This document shows positions 19,228 to 27,587 of a DNA stretch of 64,000 bases, one piece after another. The stretch is from Candidatus Fluviicola riflensis (GTDB lineage: Bacteria > Bacteroidota > Bacteroidia > Flavobacteriales_D > Crocinitomicaceae): positions 620,001 to 684,000 of the forward strand of contig CP022585.1 in the NCBI GenBank assembly GCA_002243285.1. Direction: 5' to 3'. Both the position numbers and the translations under genes were made by a program. The first letter of the stretch is position 1; every line of letters starts with the position of its first letter. The notes beneath the pieces were generated by a model. The model made no database searches. It was not told the DNA's origin and worked only from the letters and a program-made list of their open reading frames with translations.

Positions 19228-20766
19228 ATGAAAAAACTGTTGTTAATCGGTTTAATTGGGACCTTCTTGGCTGCTTGTAGTTCGCGTAGCGGACACTTGA
19301 CAGGAGTACTAGGTCGACGCGTATATCAACCAGAGATTCCTCTCGGTATGGTATATATTCCATCGGGTTCTTACAATATGGGAGAGAACGATCAGGATGT
19401 TCCATTTTTGCACCAGACACGTGCGAAGACGGTATCCGTTCAGGCTTTCTATATGGACCAGACGGAAATCACCAACAATGAGTATCGTCAATTCGTTGAG
19501 TGGGTCAAAGATTCAATTGCACGTGAATTAATTTATTCAGGTGTGGAAGAAGATGATGATGCCGCGGATTTCATCAACTATGCCGACGATTATTTCGACG
19601 GAGTAGAGATGGTAGAGTTTGATCCTGCCAATCGTGATGAGAACCGTGCTCAGTTTTCGCTCAATTGGGATCGGAAGTTCTCTTACGAAGATGAAGAATA
19701 CCTTCCGTTGTTGGCAGATATGTATTATCCGCAGGCAGAACGTTTTTACAAGCGTCGTGATATCGACACACGTAAGTTGATCTTTAAGTACTATTGGATC
19801 GATTTCAGAGAAGCTGCCCGTCGTGGCCGTATCGATATTGTGCCAAATGGTTACGATAATCAAGGTAACAAAGTTGCCCAGGAACACCGTGAATTGAATA
19901 CGCCTCCACATCCGTTTACGGAAGAACCGCAAGGTCAGGATGCCGATTTCGGTTACTTCAATAAAAAAGGCCAGAACAATGCCATTCGTGGTCATGCAGA
20001 TCGTCAGCGTTTTATCATTGATGAGGCAATCCAGGTATTCCCGGATACATTGTGTTGGGTGCGTGACTTTACCTATTCATTCCACGATCCAATGACTAAT
20101 ATGTATTTCTGGCACCCTGCTTACGACAACTATCCGGTTGTTGGTATCACATGGGTTCAGGCAAAAGCATTCAGTGTTTGGAGAACACAATTGCTCAACA
20201 CATGGTTGGTTGCAATGGGTGATTTATTTGTAAATGATTTCCGTTTGCCTACAGAAGCAGAATGGGAAAGAGCAGCTCGTGGAGATTTGAATAACTCACC
20301 TTACCCTTGGGGAGGCCCATACATTCGTAACGAATCAGGTTGTTTCCTTGGGAACTTTAAGCCGATGAGAGGGCGTTATTTTGAAGATGGTGGTTTTCAC
20401 ACGGTAAAAGCATACTCTTATAACCCGAACGGTTGGGGACTTTACTGTATGGCAGGAAACGTGTCCGAATGGTGTGAAACTGCTTATGACGAATCAATGT
20501 ATGAATTCTCACATGACTTGAATACAGAATACCGTTATGACGCAATGGACTGGGATCCGCCTTCAATGAAACGTAAAGTTTTGCGCGGTGGTTCATGGAA
20601 AGACATCGGTTATTACTTGCAGACATCAACTCGTACCTACGAGTATCAGGATACAGCCAAATCGTACGTCGGGTTCCGAAATGTGATGACTCACTTGGGA
20701 CGTGGTGGACGTGAATTCTCTAAAGAGGGTGGCGAAGAAATTCGTAGCGATATCCAACTTCGCTAA
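19228..20766 (+). CDS. gldK: T9SS/gliding lipoprotein GldK (PorK)
   Basis: A 512-residue outer-membrane-associated lipoprotein. The lipobox LAAC places lipidation at C17. The rest is a formylglycine-generating-enzyme/sulfatase-modifying-like fold (VYIPSGSYNMGENDQ, FYMDQTEITNNEYRQF, FRLPTEAEWERAARG, MAGNVSEWC, VLRGGSWKD). In GldK this fold is structural: with GldN it builds the periplasmic ring of the type IX secretion machine. Cysteines are few and the enzyme active-site pair is not evident. It is the first gene of gldKLMN. Confidence 0.97.
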   Translation: MKKLLLIGLIGTFLAACSSRSGHLTGVLGRRVYQPEIPLGMVYIPSGSYNMGENDQDVPFLHQTRAKTVSVQAFYMDQTEITNNEYRQFVEWVKDSIARELIYSGVEEDDDAADFINYADDYFDGVEMVEFDPANRDENRAQFSLNWDRKFSYEDEEYLPLLADMYYPQAERFYKRRDIDTRKLIFKYYWIDFREAARRGRIDIVPNGYDNQGNKVAQEHRELNTPPHPFTEEPQGQDADFGYFNKKGQNNAIRGHADRQRFIIDEAIQVFPDTLCWVRDFTYSFHDPMTNMYFWHPAYDNYPVVGITWVQAKAFSVWRTQLLNTWLVAMGDLFVNDFRLPTEAEWERAARGDLNNSPYPWGGPYIRNESGCFLGNFKPMRGRYFEDGGFHTVKAYSYNPNGWGLYCMAGNVSEWCETAYDESMYEFSHDLNTEYRYDAMDWDPPSMKRKVLRGGSWKDIGYYLQTSTRTYEYQDTAKSYVGFRNVMTHLGRGGREFSKEGGEEIRSDIQLR

Positions 20767-20830
20767 GAATAAACAACAAACAATTACAAACAAAAGTCTT
20801 TAGTTTAAACCTAAAAAAAACAAGAAAACT

Positions 20831-21643
20831 ATGAAACCAGGAAGTAAAGGATGGAAAAAGTTTATGGCGAAACTCTATGGTTTCGGTGCGGCAGTCGTTA
20901 TCGTTGGAGCTTTGTTTAAAATTCAACACTGGCCGTTTGCGGGAGAGATGTTGATTGTAGGTCTTGGTACAGAAGCCTTGATCTTTATCTTCTCGGCATT
21001 TGAGCCAATTCACGAAGATCCGAATTGGGAACTTGTATATCCTGAACTTGCTTTAGGACACAGTGATGATTTAGATCACGATGCACTTCCTGCAACTCGC
21101 GGTGGAGGTCGTGGAGGTAATGGAATTACTGATCACTTAGACAAAATGCTTGAAGAAGCAAAAATCGATGGTCAGTTGTTAGAGCGCCTTGGCGACGGTA
21201 TGCGCGCCTTGGGTGAAAATGCTGCTCAATTAAAAGGTGTTACTTCTGCTGCTGCTGCAACAGATTCTTATGTATCTTCTTTGCAAGCTGCATCTGATAA
21301 AGTGTCATCATTGTCTGAAGCTTACGAGAGAGCGTCTGTGTCAATCTCAGGTATGACTTCAAATACACAAGAAGGTGAATCATTCGGTGAGCAAATGCAA
21401 AAAGTTTCTAAAAACCTTGCTGCATTGAACAACGTATACGAATTACAATTGAAAGGTTCATCAGCTCACCTTGAGGCTACTGAGAAATTCCAGGGTCAGG
21501 TAACTGAAATGATGAAAAACTTGTCTGATTCAGCTGAAGATACTCGTCTGTACAAAGAGAACATGGCTATGTTGTCTAAAAACCTGACTGATCTTAACTC
21601 CGTTTATGGTAACATGCTTAAAGCTATGACGATCTCGAGATAA
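20831..21643 (+). CDS. gldL: T9SS/gliding motor inner-membrane protein GldL (PorL)
   Basis: A 270-residue motor protein with two N-terminal transmembrane helices (about 13-30 and 38-58) and a long cytoplasmic helical, coiled-coil domain. The proton-pathway acid is visible as E48 in GLGTEALIF, and the TM1 end carries K30 and H33 in ALFKIQHWPF. A pentamer of GldL surrounds a GldM dimer and uses the proton gradient to turn it, powering T9SS export and gliding. It lies 64 bases after gldK and 62 bases before gldM. Only one gldL is present, although gldM and gldN are duplicated. Confidence 0.97.
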   Translation: MKPGSKGWKKFMAKLYGFGAAVVIVGALFKIQHWPFAGEMLIVGLGTEALIFIFSAFEPIHEDPNWELVYPELALGHSDDLDHDALPATRGGGRGGNGITDHLDKMLEEAKIDGQLLERLGDGMRALGENAAQLKGVTSAAAATDSYVSSLQAASDKVSSLSEAYERASVSISGMTSNTQEGESFGEQMQKVSKNLAALNNVYELQLKGSSAHLEATEKFQGQVTEMMKNLSDSAEDTRLYKENMAMLSKNLTDLNSVYGNMLKAMTISR

Positions 21644-21705
21644 GACCTCGTTTTTTAATTAGTTGTTGAACATTCAGAATGTAAACGAATAAAATTTAAT
21701 AGATC

Positions 21706-23472
21706 ATGGCAGGAGGAAAAGAAACCCCAAGACAGAAGATGATCGGTATGATGTACTTGGTATTAACAGCGCTTTTGGCGTTGAACGTATCCAAGTCTAT
21801 CCTCGATGCTTTTGTTGCGATTGAAGAGAATACACAAAAGTCGAATATTGCTCAGTTAGATCGTGGTAATGGATTCAAAGGTGATGTAACATCTGAGATC
21901 AGTACAACGAAAGGACCTGAAAATGAACTCAAACTCAAAAAGCTGAAAAAGATTTTGGCTCAAATGGAAGAGGTCGACAAAATTACAGCTACAATGATCC
22001 AGGAGATCGATAAGATTAAAATTGAAATCTTAAAGGAATCTGGTGAAGATGTTGCTAAAATGAAAAACAACGATGAAGAAACCATCATGTGGGCTAAAGG
22101 TGAAGGTTGTAAACCTGCCAGAATGCACTTGATGGCTGTACAAGCAAAAGACCAGTATGATATTCCAATGCACCATATCGTTGGTGAGGATATCAAGGCT
22201 CCGACAGGAGAAGGTAAAAAGCTTTGGGCAGATTTCAATAATTATCGTGCAAAATTGGTTGAAGTTGTAGGTTCGTATGATAATTTCTCTATTAAGCCGG
22301 CAGCTATCAATGATTTTAAGGACAACAATGATTTGGCTCTTAAGGTTGATAAGATGATTCTTTCTTCAAAAGCGAATATCAAGCGTGATGAAAATGGAAA
22401 AGTTTTAGACCTGGGTGAAGATGGTCAGGTATTGAAGGACATCTACATCAACCTTACCAAACCTGAGCGTGTGAAACAACACGATTTGGATGGTGTTCAC
22501 TGGATTGGTGCAACGTTTGACCACTCGCCGCTTGTTGCCGCAGTAGCTTCGTTGTCATCTATGCAACAAGATATCTTGTCTGCTCGTGCAATGGCACTTG
22601 CCCACTTGAAATCTAAAGTTTCTACAGGTGAATACTCGTTCAACAAAATTGTTGGTTTGGCTTATGGACCTGCTATTGCAACTGCCAATGAAGAAGTTGA
22701 AGTAAAAGTAATGATGGCTGCTTTTGACTCGGATAACCAACCTACCGTTACTTACGGTGGTAGTTCATTCCAGGGTACTGATGGTCATTATATCATTAAA
22801 ACAAAAGCTGGGTCAAGTGATATGAACTTGACAGGTACGGTTTCAATTAAAAACAAAGCAGGTGTTGCTAAAACTGAGACTTGGAATCATACGATTAAAG
22901 TTATGAAACCCCAGGGAACAGTTTCACTTCCTGAAATGAACATGTTATACCGTGGTTATAACAACATCATCGAAGGTGTGGCTTCTGGTTACGATGAAAC
23001 GGTACTTAGCGGTAGCGGTGTTACTTTGTCAAAACAAGGAACACAATACATCGGTCGTGTTACAGGAACTGGTCGTGAGGCTTCAATTTCTATCTCAGGA
23101 AGAAACAATGTTACCAAGAAAACACAGCAACTCGGAGTATTCAAATTCCGTGTGTCTAACTTGCCTCCACCGTCTTTGTACCTAGGTACATTGTCAAGTG
23201 GCTCTACTGCAGGTTCTTCAGCTGTGAAAGCGATGAGTGCATTGTTCATGAAGTATCCACCGGAAATTCCGTTGAAAGCTTCATTTGAAGTTGGTACTTG
23301 GGAAGTTTCTGTATCAGGAGCTCCAAGAACAGTTCAAGGTTCAGGTAAATCATTGTCACCTGAAGCACTTAATTTGATCAAACAGGCAAAACCAGGAAAT
23401 ACAGTTAGTATCTCCGGTAAATTTAAGGGGCCAAACTCCGGATTTGCTGCTTGTGTGATCAAGGTACAATAA
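21706..23472 (+). CDS. gldM: T9SS/gliding motor protein GldM (PorM), first copy
   Basis: A 588-residue inner-membrane protein with a short cytoplasmic N-terminus (MAGGKETPRQKM), one transmembrane helix (about 13-32) and a long periplasmic region. In known structures this region forms four domains as a dimer that reaches the GldK/GldN ring. Conserved landmarks include HWIGATFDHSPLVAAVASLSS and IMKPQGTVSLPEMNMLYRGY. It is about 70 residues longer than the well-studied Flavobacterium johnsoniae GldM. It sits 21 bases upstream of gldN, clearly in one operon. Confidence 0.97.
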   Translation: MAGGKETPRQKMIGMMYLVLTALLALNVSKSILDAFVAIEENTQKSNIAQLDRGNGFKGDVTSEISTTKGPENELKLKKLKKILAQMEEVDKITATMIQEIDKIKIEILKESGEDVAKMKNNDEETIMWAKGEGCKPARMHLMAVQAKDQYDIPMHHIVGEDIKAPTGEGKKLWADFNNYRAKLVEVVGSYDNFSIKPAAINDFKDNNDLALKVDKMILSSKANIKRDENGKVLDLGEDGQVLKDIYINLTKPERVKQHDLDGVHWIGATFDHSPLVAAVASLSSMQQDILSARAMALAHLKSKVSTGEYSFNKIVGLAYGPAIATANEEVEVKVMMAAFDSDNQPTVTYGGSSFQGTDGHYIIKTKAGSSDMNLTGTVSIKNKAGVAKTETWNHTIKVMKPQGTVSLPEMNMLYRGYNNIIEGVASGYDETVLSGSGVTLSKQGTQYIGRVTGTGREASISISGRNNVTKKTQQLGVFKFRVSNLPPPSLYLGTLSSGSTAGSSAVKAMSALFMKYPPEIPLKASFEVGTWEVSVSGAPRTVQGSGKSLSPEALNLIKQAKPGNTVSISGKFKGPNSGFAACVIKVQ

Positions 23473-23493
23473 GAGAATTTAAAACTAAGAAAG

Positions 23494-24492
23494 ATGAAAC
23501 GTTTACTAATCTGCGCAATGGTTGCACTATCTGGAGTAGCCTTGGCACAACCGGAGATCAATGGTGGTCCTGTGAATGTTCCCTACGATGGGGTCGTTGA
23601 TGGGGTCTACATTACTGAGCATATTCCTACGAAGCGCATGATTCCTTATGAGTTTGTTCGCGAAGCGGATGTAACTTGGAGTAAGCGTGTGTGGCGTGTA
23701 ATCGACATGCGTGAGAAAATCAATCATCCGATCTATTTGCCGTTCGATTACTACGATCCGCAAAACAATTGGGTGCGTAACTCTTCACGCTGGTCACTTT
23801 GGACGATCATGAAACACCACATCCTTAACGGAGATTTGGACATGTTCTCGCCGGATAATCCCTACGATTATACCATGCGCGATGGCGATCAGTTCAAATA
23901 CCCGATCGTTCCTGAAGAAGGTAAAAGCTATTATACGGATTCAGTTTTCCGTGGAACAGCTTTCCAATACCTTGGGAAATTAGGTCCGCAGTCTACTACA
24001 CCTATCGCAAACGAATATGGTGAGGATTCAGTGATCTATTTGCCGGATGGAACAACAGAATACGTATATCCTCCACGTGATACTACCTGGATTCTGTCGA
24101 AAGACATCGTTCAGTACCGTATCAAGGAAGATTGGTTTTTCGATAAGGAACGTTCTGTATTGGATACTCGTATTTTGGGGATTGCTCCGGTAACTTACCT
24201 GAAAGACGATAACAACCAGATTTTGGGTCTACGTGAAACGTTTTGGTTATACTTCCCGCACTGTCGTTATATCTTCAATAACTACTTCGTTTACAATGAG
24301 CAAAACGACGCTCAATGGATGAGTTTTGATGACATGTTCTGGAAACGGCAATTCAGTAGTACAATCTACAAGGAAAGTAACGTTTTTGATCGTGAGATTG
24401 AGTCGTACCGTACAGGTGTTGATGCATTGATGGAATCGGAGAAAATTACCGAGGAAATCAGGTTGTTTGAACACGACGTATGGAACTTCTGA
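23494..24492 (+). CDS. gldN: T9SS/gliding ring protein GldN (PorN), first copy
   Basis: A 332-residue periplasmic protein with a Sec signal peptide (about 1-18, ending ALAQ). It carries the DUF-type GldN core (VREADVTWSKRVWRVIDMRE, PFDYYDPQNNW, FFDKERSVLDTRILGIAP, CRYIFNNYFVYNEQNDA). It forms the periplasmic ring with lipoprotein GldK and receives the GldM shaft. It is the last gene of gldKLMN and ends at a strong terminator. A second, closely similar gldN follows 141 bases downstream. Confidence 0.97.
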   Translation: MKRLLICAMVALSGVALAQPEINGGPVNVPYDGVVDGVYITEHIPTKRMIPYEFVREADVTWSKRVWRVIDMREKINHPIYLPFDYYDPQNNWVRNSSRWSLWTIMKHHILNGDLDMFSPDNPYDYTMRDGDQFKYPIVPEEGKSYYTDSVFRGTAFQYLGKLGPQSTTPIANEYGEDSVIYLPDGTTEYVYPPRDTTWILSKDIVQYRIKEDWFFDKERSVLDTRILGIAPVTYLKDDNNQILGLRETFWLYFPHCRYIFNNYFVYNEQNDAQWMSFDDMFWKRQFSSTIYKESNVFDREIESYRTGVDALMESEKITEEIRLFEHDVWNF

Positions 24493-24510
24493 TTTGACGA
24501 AAAATACTTG

Positions 24511-24545
24511 AAGCCCTTCTATAGCAATGTAGAAGGGCTTTTTTG
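24511..24545 (+). terminator. Intrinsic terminator after gldKLMN
   Basis: An 11-bp perfect stem (24511-24521 with 24530-24540, 8-base loop) is followed by TTTTG. It separates the canonical gld operon from the extra gldN. Confidence 0.9.
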
Positions 24546-24572
24546 TGTTCGGAACTTTGGGATTTACCCTTG
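24543..24572 (+). promoter_or_regulatory. Candidate promoter of the second gldN
   Basis: TTG inside the terminator T-run (24543-24545), 19-base spacer, then TACCCTTG (24565-24572), which matches TAnnTTTG at 7 of 8 positions. The second gldN starts 61 bases downstream. Confidence 0.4.
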
Positions 24573-24633
24573 TAACGATTTTATTTCCTGGCGTTTAATA
24601 AATACCTAAACAGCAATTTAAACCCTCAGAGAA

Positions 24634-25629
24634 ATGAAAAAAGCACTAACCATCGTTGCAGTGTCCCTGGCTGGGATCGCTGCTGCACAATGCACCATTA
24701 ATGTCGGTCCGGTGAATGTCCAACGGGCAGGAGTGATCGACGGAGTTTATCTGCCCGAAAACATCCCAACCAAACGATTGATTCCCTACGAATACGTTCG
24801 TGAAGCTGACGTAGTTTGGAGCAAACGGGTCTGGCGCGTGATCGACATGCGCGAAAAGATCAATCATCCACTGTATTTACCGTTCGATTATTACGATCCA
24901 CAGAACAACTGGATCAGCAATTGTACGCGCTGGTCACTTTGGACGATCCTGAAGTACAATGTCCTGCACGGAAGCCTGGATATGTTTTCACCGGATAATC
25001 CATACGATTATTCAATGCTGGATGGTGATCAATTTAAATATCCGATTGTTCCCGAAGAAGGAAAGAATTATTATACGGATTCGGCTTTTCGGCAAACAGC
25101 TTTTCAGTATCTGGGAAAGTTAGGTCCGCAGCCAACCGTTCCTTATCAGGATATGTATGGTGATGATTCCACGATTATAGTCAATGGAATTCCGGAGTTT
25201 GTCTATCCTCCACGTGATACAACTTGGATTATGTCGAAAGATATAGTGCAATATCGTTTAAAAGAAGACTGGTTTTTCGACAAGGAACGTTCTGTAATGG
25301 ATGTGCGCATTTTGGGCATTGCACCGGTAATTTACCAAACAGATGAGAATAACCAAATCCTGGGTTTGAGAGAAGTCTTCTGGCTTTATTTTCCGCATTG
25401 CAGATATGTGCTGAATAACTATTTCGTTTACAATGAACACAATGATGCGCAATGGATGAGTTTCGACGATTTGTTTTGGAAACGTAAATTCAACAGTATC
25501 GTTTACAAAGAAAGTAATGTCTTCGACCGAAACATAGAATCGTACCGTACCGGTGTTGATGCTTTGATGGAATCGGAGAAAATCACCGAAGAAATGCGAA
25601 CATTTGAAAGTGATGTCTGGAATTTTTGA
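24634..25629 (+). CDS. gldN: GldN paralogue, second copy (GldO-like position)
   Basis: A 331-residue periplasmic protein with a signal peptide ending AAAQ. It aligns end to end with the GldN encoded just upstream; by eye about three quarters of residues are identical, including the C-terminal YRTGVDALMESEKITEE block. Differences concentrate in the mature N-terminus and around residues 170-190. Flavobacterium johnsoniae also has a gldN paralogue (gldO) right after gldN, partly redundant with it; whether this copy is orthologous or a separate duplication cannot be told here. It has its own upstream terminator and candidate promoter, and a terminator after it. Confidence 0.95.
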   Translation: MKKALTIVAVSLAGIAAAQCTINVGPVNVQRAGVIDGVYLPENIPTKRLIPYEYVREADVVWSKRVWRVIDMREKINHPLYLPFDYYDPQNNWISNCTRWSLWTILKYNVLHGSLDMFSPDNPYDYSMLDGDQFKYPIVPEEGKNYYTDSAFRQTAFQYLGKLGPQPTVPYQDMYGDDSTIIVNGIPEFVYPPRDTTWIMSKDIVQYRLKEDWFFDKERSVMDVRILGIAPVIYQTDENNQILGLREVFWLYFPHCRYVLNNYFVYNEHNDAQWMSFDDLFWKRKFNSIVYKESNVFDRNIESYRTGVDALMESEKITEEMRTFESDVWNF

Positions 25630-25651
25630 TACTTATTCCAGCTTTTTCAAG

Positions 25652-25685
25652 AATCCCTTTCCGCTTCGGCAGAGAGGGATTTTTC
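25652..25685 (+). terminator. Intrinsic terminator between second gldN and second gldM
   Basis: The outer stem AATCCCT/AGGGATT (25652-25658 with 25675-25681) encloses a small inner CCG/CGG hairpin and is followed by TTTTCG. It implies partial or full transcriptional separation of the two paralogues. Confidence 0.7.
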
Positions 25686-25760
25686 GTTTAAATAGAAGTC
25701 AATCAGTTACTTTCTTTTTTCTCTGCATTCTGCTGCTATAAACCCAATAAATCAACAATC

Positions 25761-27500
25761 ATGGCAGGAGGAAAAGAAACACCCAGACAAAAGATGATCG
25801 GAATGATGTATCTTGTATTAACCGCGCTACTGGCGTTGAATGTATCTAAAACCATTTTGGATGCTTTCGTTGCCATCGAAGAAAACATTCAAATCGCCAA
25901 CGAAAATGAATGGCAGCGCGGCGATGAAAAACTATCGGAACTAAAAGCAAGCGCTCAGGATGCAACTGTTCCCGAAACACAGGCGAAAGCGAAGAAATTG
26001 CTCAAAACAATTGAACAGATTGATCGCATGACAGCTGAGCGAATTCGTGAAATAGATGCGCTGAAAATCGAAATTCTGAATGCGTGCGATGAAGACACCA
26101 AATCGTTCGGTTCCAAAGAAAGTATTCTTGTGACGAAAAGCCAGGAAGATTCCTTGAAACCAATTCGCATGAGATTGGAACAGGTGCAAAACAAGGAAGC
26201 ATATGATGAACCGATGCGGATTCTGATCGGTGAAGACATTACCCGCCCAACTGGAAAAGGAATGACTTTGTGGAATAATTACAACAACTTCCGTGGTCAA
26301 CTGACAGAAATGGTAGCCAATTCCAATCCTTCCGATGGAGGGAAGTATTTTTTCAAAGCACCTAAGATCAATAGCTTTAAAGATCAAAAGGATTTGTGGG
26401 CTCAAATCACGAAATCGATCAAAGCGTCGAATGTGCACCCGGATGACCAGGAAGCGATCAAAAAAATCTATGCAGCGCTTACTAAGCCCGAACGTGTTGA
26501 AATGCAGGACGTCAAAAATGTTCACTGGGTCGGAAAAACGTTTGATCACGCGCCTTCAGTAGCTGTTTTGGCATCATTGTCTTCGTTGCAGAAAGAAATC
26601 CTCACCGCTAGAGCCGATGCTGTTTCCCTGATTCGTCAGCGTGTGGGCGGCGGCGAATATTCGTTTACCAGAATCATTCCACTGGCTTATGGCCCTGAGA
26701 TCGCAAACGCAGGTGAAGAAGTGGAAATCCAGGTACTCATGGCAGCTTATGATGGGGACAGGAAACCGACGATTACCGTAAATGGTGGCACATTGCGTGA
26801 AACCCGAGAAGGAAAGGGATACGTTACCGCACGTGGATCGGGAAGCGAAATACATTTGTCGGGAACGATCACGATTACCAACAAATCAGGAATTCCGAAA
26901 ACATTACCCTGGGAGAAAAACATCAAGATCATGAAACCACAGGGAACTGTTTCGCTACCTGATATGAACGTTTTGTACCGAACTTATGATAATAAGGTAC
27001 AAGGCGTTGCTTCAGGCTACGATCAAACCATTCTGACTGGAGCAGGAGTGAACCTGATCAAGTCGGGGAACCAATATATTGGACGTGTGAATACAACCGG
27101 CCGAACGGCAACGATTAAGATCTCGGGTAAAAATAATGCGACAGGGAAAACGGAATCGTTGGGAACGTATACGTATCGGGTGATGAATTTACCGAAACCG
27201 TCGCTGTACCTCGGATCGATTGAAAATGGTGCGACAGCTGACAAACCGAGCATTAATTCATCAAGAATGTTAAATGTTCGTTATCCGGAAGGAATTGCAT
27301 TGGAGGCAAAGTATGAAATTGCTTCCTGGGAAATCCAAGTAGGCAATTCACCAAGATCTGAAAGAGGAACAGGGAAAGTATTGACTGAAGATGCATTACG
27401 TTTATTAAAACAGGCACGTCCGAATGACAATATCTCGATTACGGCGAAATTTAAAGGGCCAAATAACGGATTTATCGGAAGCACGATCAAAGTACGCTGA
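25761..27500 (+). CDS. gldM: GldM paralogue, second copy
   Basis: A 579-residue protein with the same plan as the upstream GldM. The first ~45 residues are almost identical, including the single transmembrane helix, and HWVGKTFDHAPSVAVLASLSS and IMKPQGTVSLPDMNVLYRTY are conserved. The periplasmic body has diverged much more than the GldN pair, with roughly half the residues identical by eye. The near-identical membrane helix should still fit the single GldL pentamer, so this protein could replace or mix with the first GldM. Its gene order relative to the second gldN is the reverse of the main operon. No promoter is obvious in the 75 bases after the preceding terminator. Confidence 0.95.
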   Translation: MAGGKETPRQKMIGMMYLVLTALLALNVSKTILDAFVAIEENIQIANENEWQRGDEKLSELKASAQDATVPETQAKAKKLLKTIEQIDRMTAERIREIDALKIEILNACDEDTKSFGSKESILVTKSQEDSLKPIRMRLEQVQNKEAYDEPMRILIGEDITRPTGKGMTLWNNYNNFRGQLTEMVANSNPSDGGKYFFKAPKINSFKDQKDLWAQITKSIKASNVHPDDQEAIKKIYAALTKPERVEMQDVKNVHWVGKTFDHAPSVAVLASLSSLQKEILTARADAVSLIRQRVGGGEYSFTRIIPLAYGPEIANAGEEVEIQVLMAAYDGDRKPTITVNGGTLRETREGKGYVTARGSGSEIHLSGTITITNKSGIPKTLPWEKNIKIMKPQGTVSLPDMNVLYRTYDNKVQGVASGYDQTILTGAGVNLIKSGNQYIGRVNTTGRTATIKISGKNNATGKTESLGTYTYRVMNLPKPSLYLGSIENGATADKPSINSSRMLNVRYPEGIALEAKYEIASWEIQVGNSPRSERGTGKVLTEDALRLLKQARPNDNISITAKFKGPNNGFIGSTIKVR

Positions 27501-27504
27501 TCAT

Positions 27505-27562
27505 ATTGTAAAATGAAAAGTAGGGATGAGTCGGGATTCGCCTCTACTTTTCATTTTACAAT
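27505..27562. terminator. Long AT-rich hairpin after second gldM
   Basis: Two perfect 19-base arms (27505-27523 and 27544-27562, sharing AAAATGAAAAGTAG) are separated by 20 bases. It starts 5 bases past the gldM stop, so a terminator role is likely, though the stem is long and AT-rich and there is no clean T-run. Confidence 0.6.
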
Positions 27563-27576
27563 TTCAATTAACTGCG

Positions 27577-27584
27577 TACCTTTG
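27577..27584 (+). promoter_or_regulatory. -7 element TACCTTTG of the ABC-F gene
   Basis: An exact TAnnTTTG ends 3 bases before the ATG at 27588. The transcript would be leaderless, or translation would start at the next ATG, 27597. No clear -33 TTG is visible. Confidence 0.5.
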
Positions 27585-27587
27585 CGC

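Noticed and set aside
25941-26549. 202-codon minus-strand ORF inside the second gldM
   Set aside because: It is a mirror frame of a real gene, and no start signal or known domain is visible.
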